Of a stretch of DNA of 14,374 nt, positions 14,308 through 14,374 are shown piece after piece. The stretch lies in contig JAFTUV010000008.1 of assembly GCA_017466065.1 (NCBI GenBank), positions 1 through 14,374 of the forward strand, in the 5' to 3' direction. Position 1 is the first letter of the stretch. Every line of letters begins with the position of its first letter. The notes below the pieces were generated by a model, which saw only the letters and a program-made list of their open reading frames with translations, was not told where the DNA came from and made no database searches. The stretch is from Bacteroidaceae bacterium (GTDB taxonomy: Bacteria; Bacteroidota; Bacteroidia; Bacteroidales; Bacteroidaceae). The translations under genes were made by a program, and so were the position numbers.

Positions 14308-14374
14308 GTCATTTCGAACGTATGTGAGAAATCTATAACCATTGTTACATAAGATCTCTCACGCAAGGTTCGAG
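14308..14374. repeat. Second copy of the TTCGAACG hairpin repeat, cut by the window edge
   Basis: Positions 14313-14349 match 13904-13940 with three differences in 37 bases. The hairpin pairs GTGAGAAATCT (14324-14334) with AGATCTCTCAC (14352-14362, one mismatch) and TCGAAC (14314-14319) with GTTCGA (14368-14373). The last bases of the palindrome probably continue beyond the window. Confidence 0.7.

Noticed and set aside
13936..14352. Plus-strand open frame of 138 codons in the repeat cluster
   Set aside because: It runs straight through several palindromic repeats, so its translation is a by-product of repeat sequence.
13560..14374. CRISPR array
   Set aside because: The repeats are few, unevenly spaced, of different classes and strongly palindromic, and no cas gene is present.

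Overview
The window looks like a piece of chromosome from the order Bacteroidales. The evidence is the protein families (a KdsC-type phosphatase, a DUF2520 dehydrogenase-like protein and a Maf protein in a row, a DUF4494 protein, EpsC-type serine acetyltransferase, a multi-domain sensor kinase of the DUF5112/DUF5113 kind), -7 promoter boxes of the TAnnTTTG type, and no obvious Shine-Dalgarno sites. I cannot name a genus. All family names come from reading the proteins, not from a search.

Left part (164-4488, all minus strand): a probable single transcript reading nitroreductase > DUF2520 NAD(P)-binding protein > KDO-8-phosphate phosphatase-like > Maf nucleotide pyrophosphatase > cysteine synthase, then serine acetyltransferase after a 95-base gap. 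Genes are packed or overlapping. The last two are the two steps of cysteine synthesis from serine. A hairpin follows cysE, and the first 100 bases hold repeat-like palindromes.

Centre (4644-7463, plus strand): a malic enzyme that stops where the phosphotransacetylase domain would normally begin and carries an odd His-rich tail; a small acidic protein of unknown function; a clear -7 promoter; a DUF4494 protein overlapping a YggS/PLPBP-type pyridoxal-phosphate protein. YggS ends two bases from the end of the next, convergent unit.

Right part (7466-13180, minus strand): a three-gene signalling operon with 4- to 8-base overlaps: a 1422-residue membrane sensor made of two tandem histidine-kinase modules, a response regulator with a LuxR-like C-terminus, and a six-segment membrane protein resembling part of an AbgT transporter. 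The two kinase modules are degenerate in complementary ways: the first keeps the ATP site but has Gly in place of the phospho-acceptor His; the second keeps a His in the dimerisation helix but has lost most ATP-site residues. An internal signal peptide sits between them. This is the most interesting system in the window.

Right end (13181-14374): about 1.2 kb without a convincing gene. It holds a 334-bp element with 17-bp terminal inverted repeats (MITE-like), followed by a cluster of at least three classes of palindromic repeats, some present twice.
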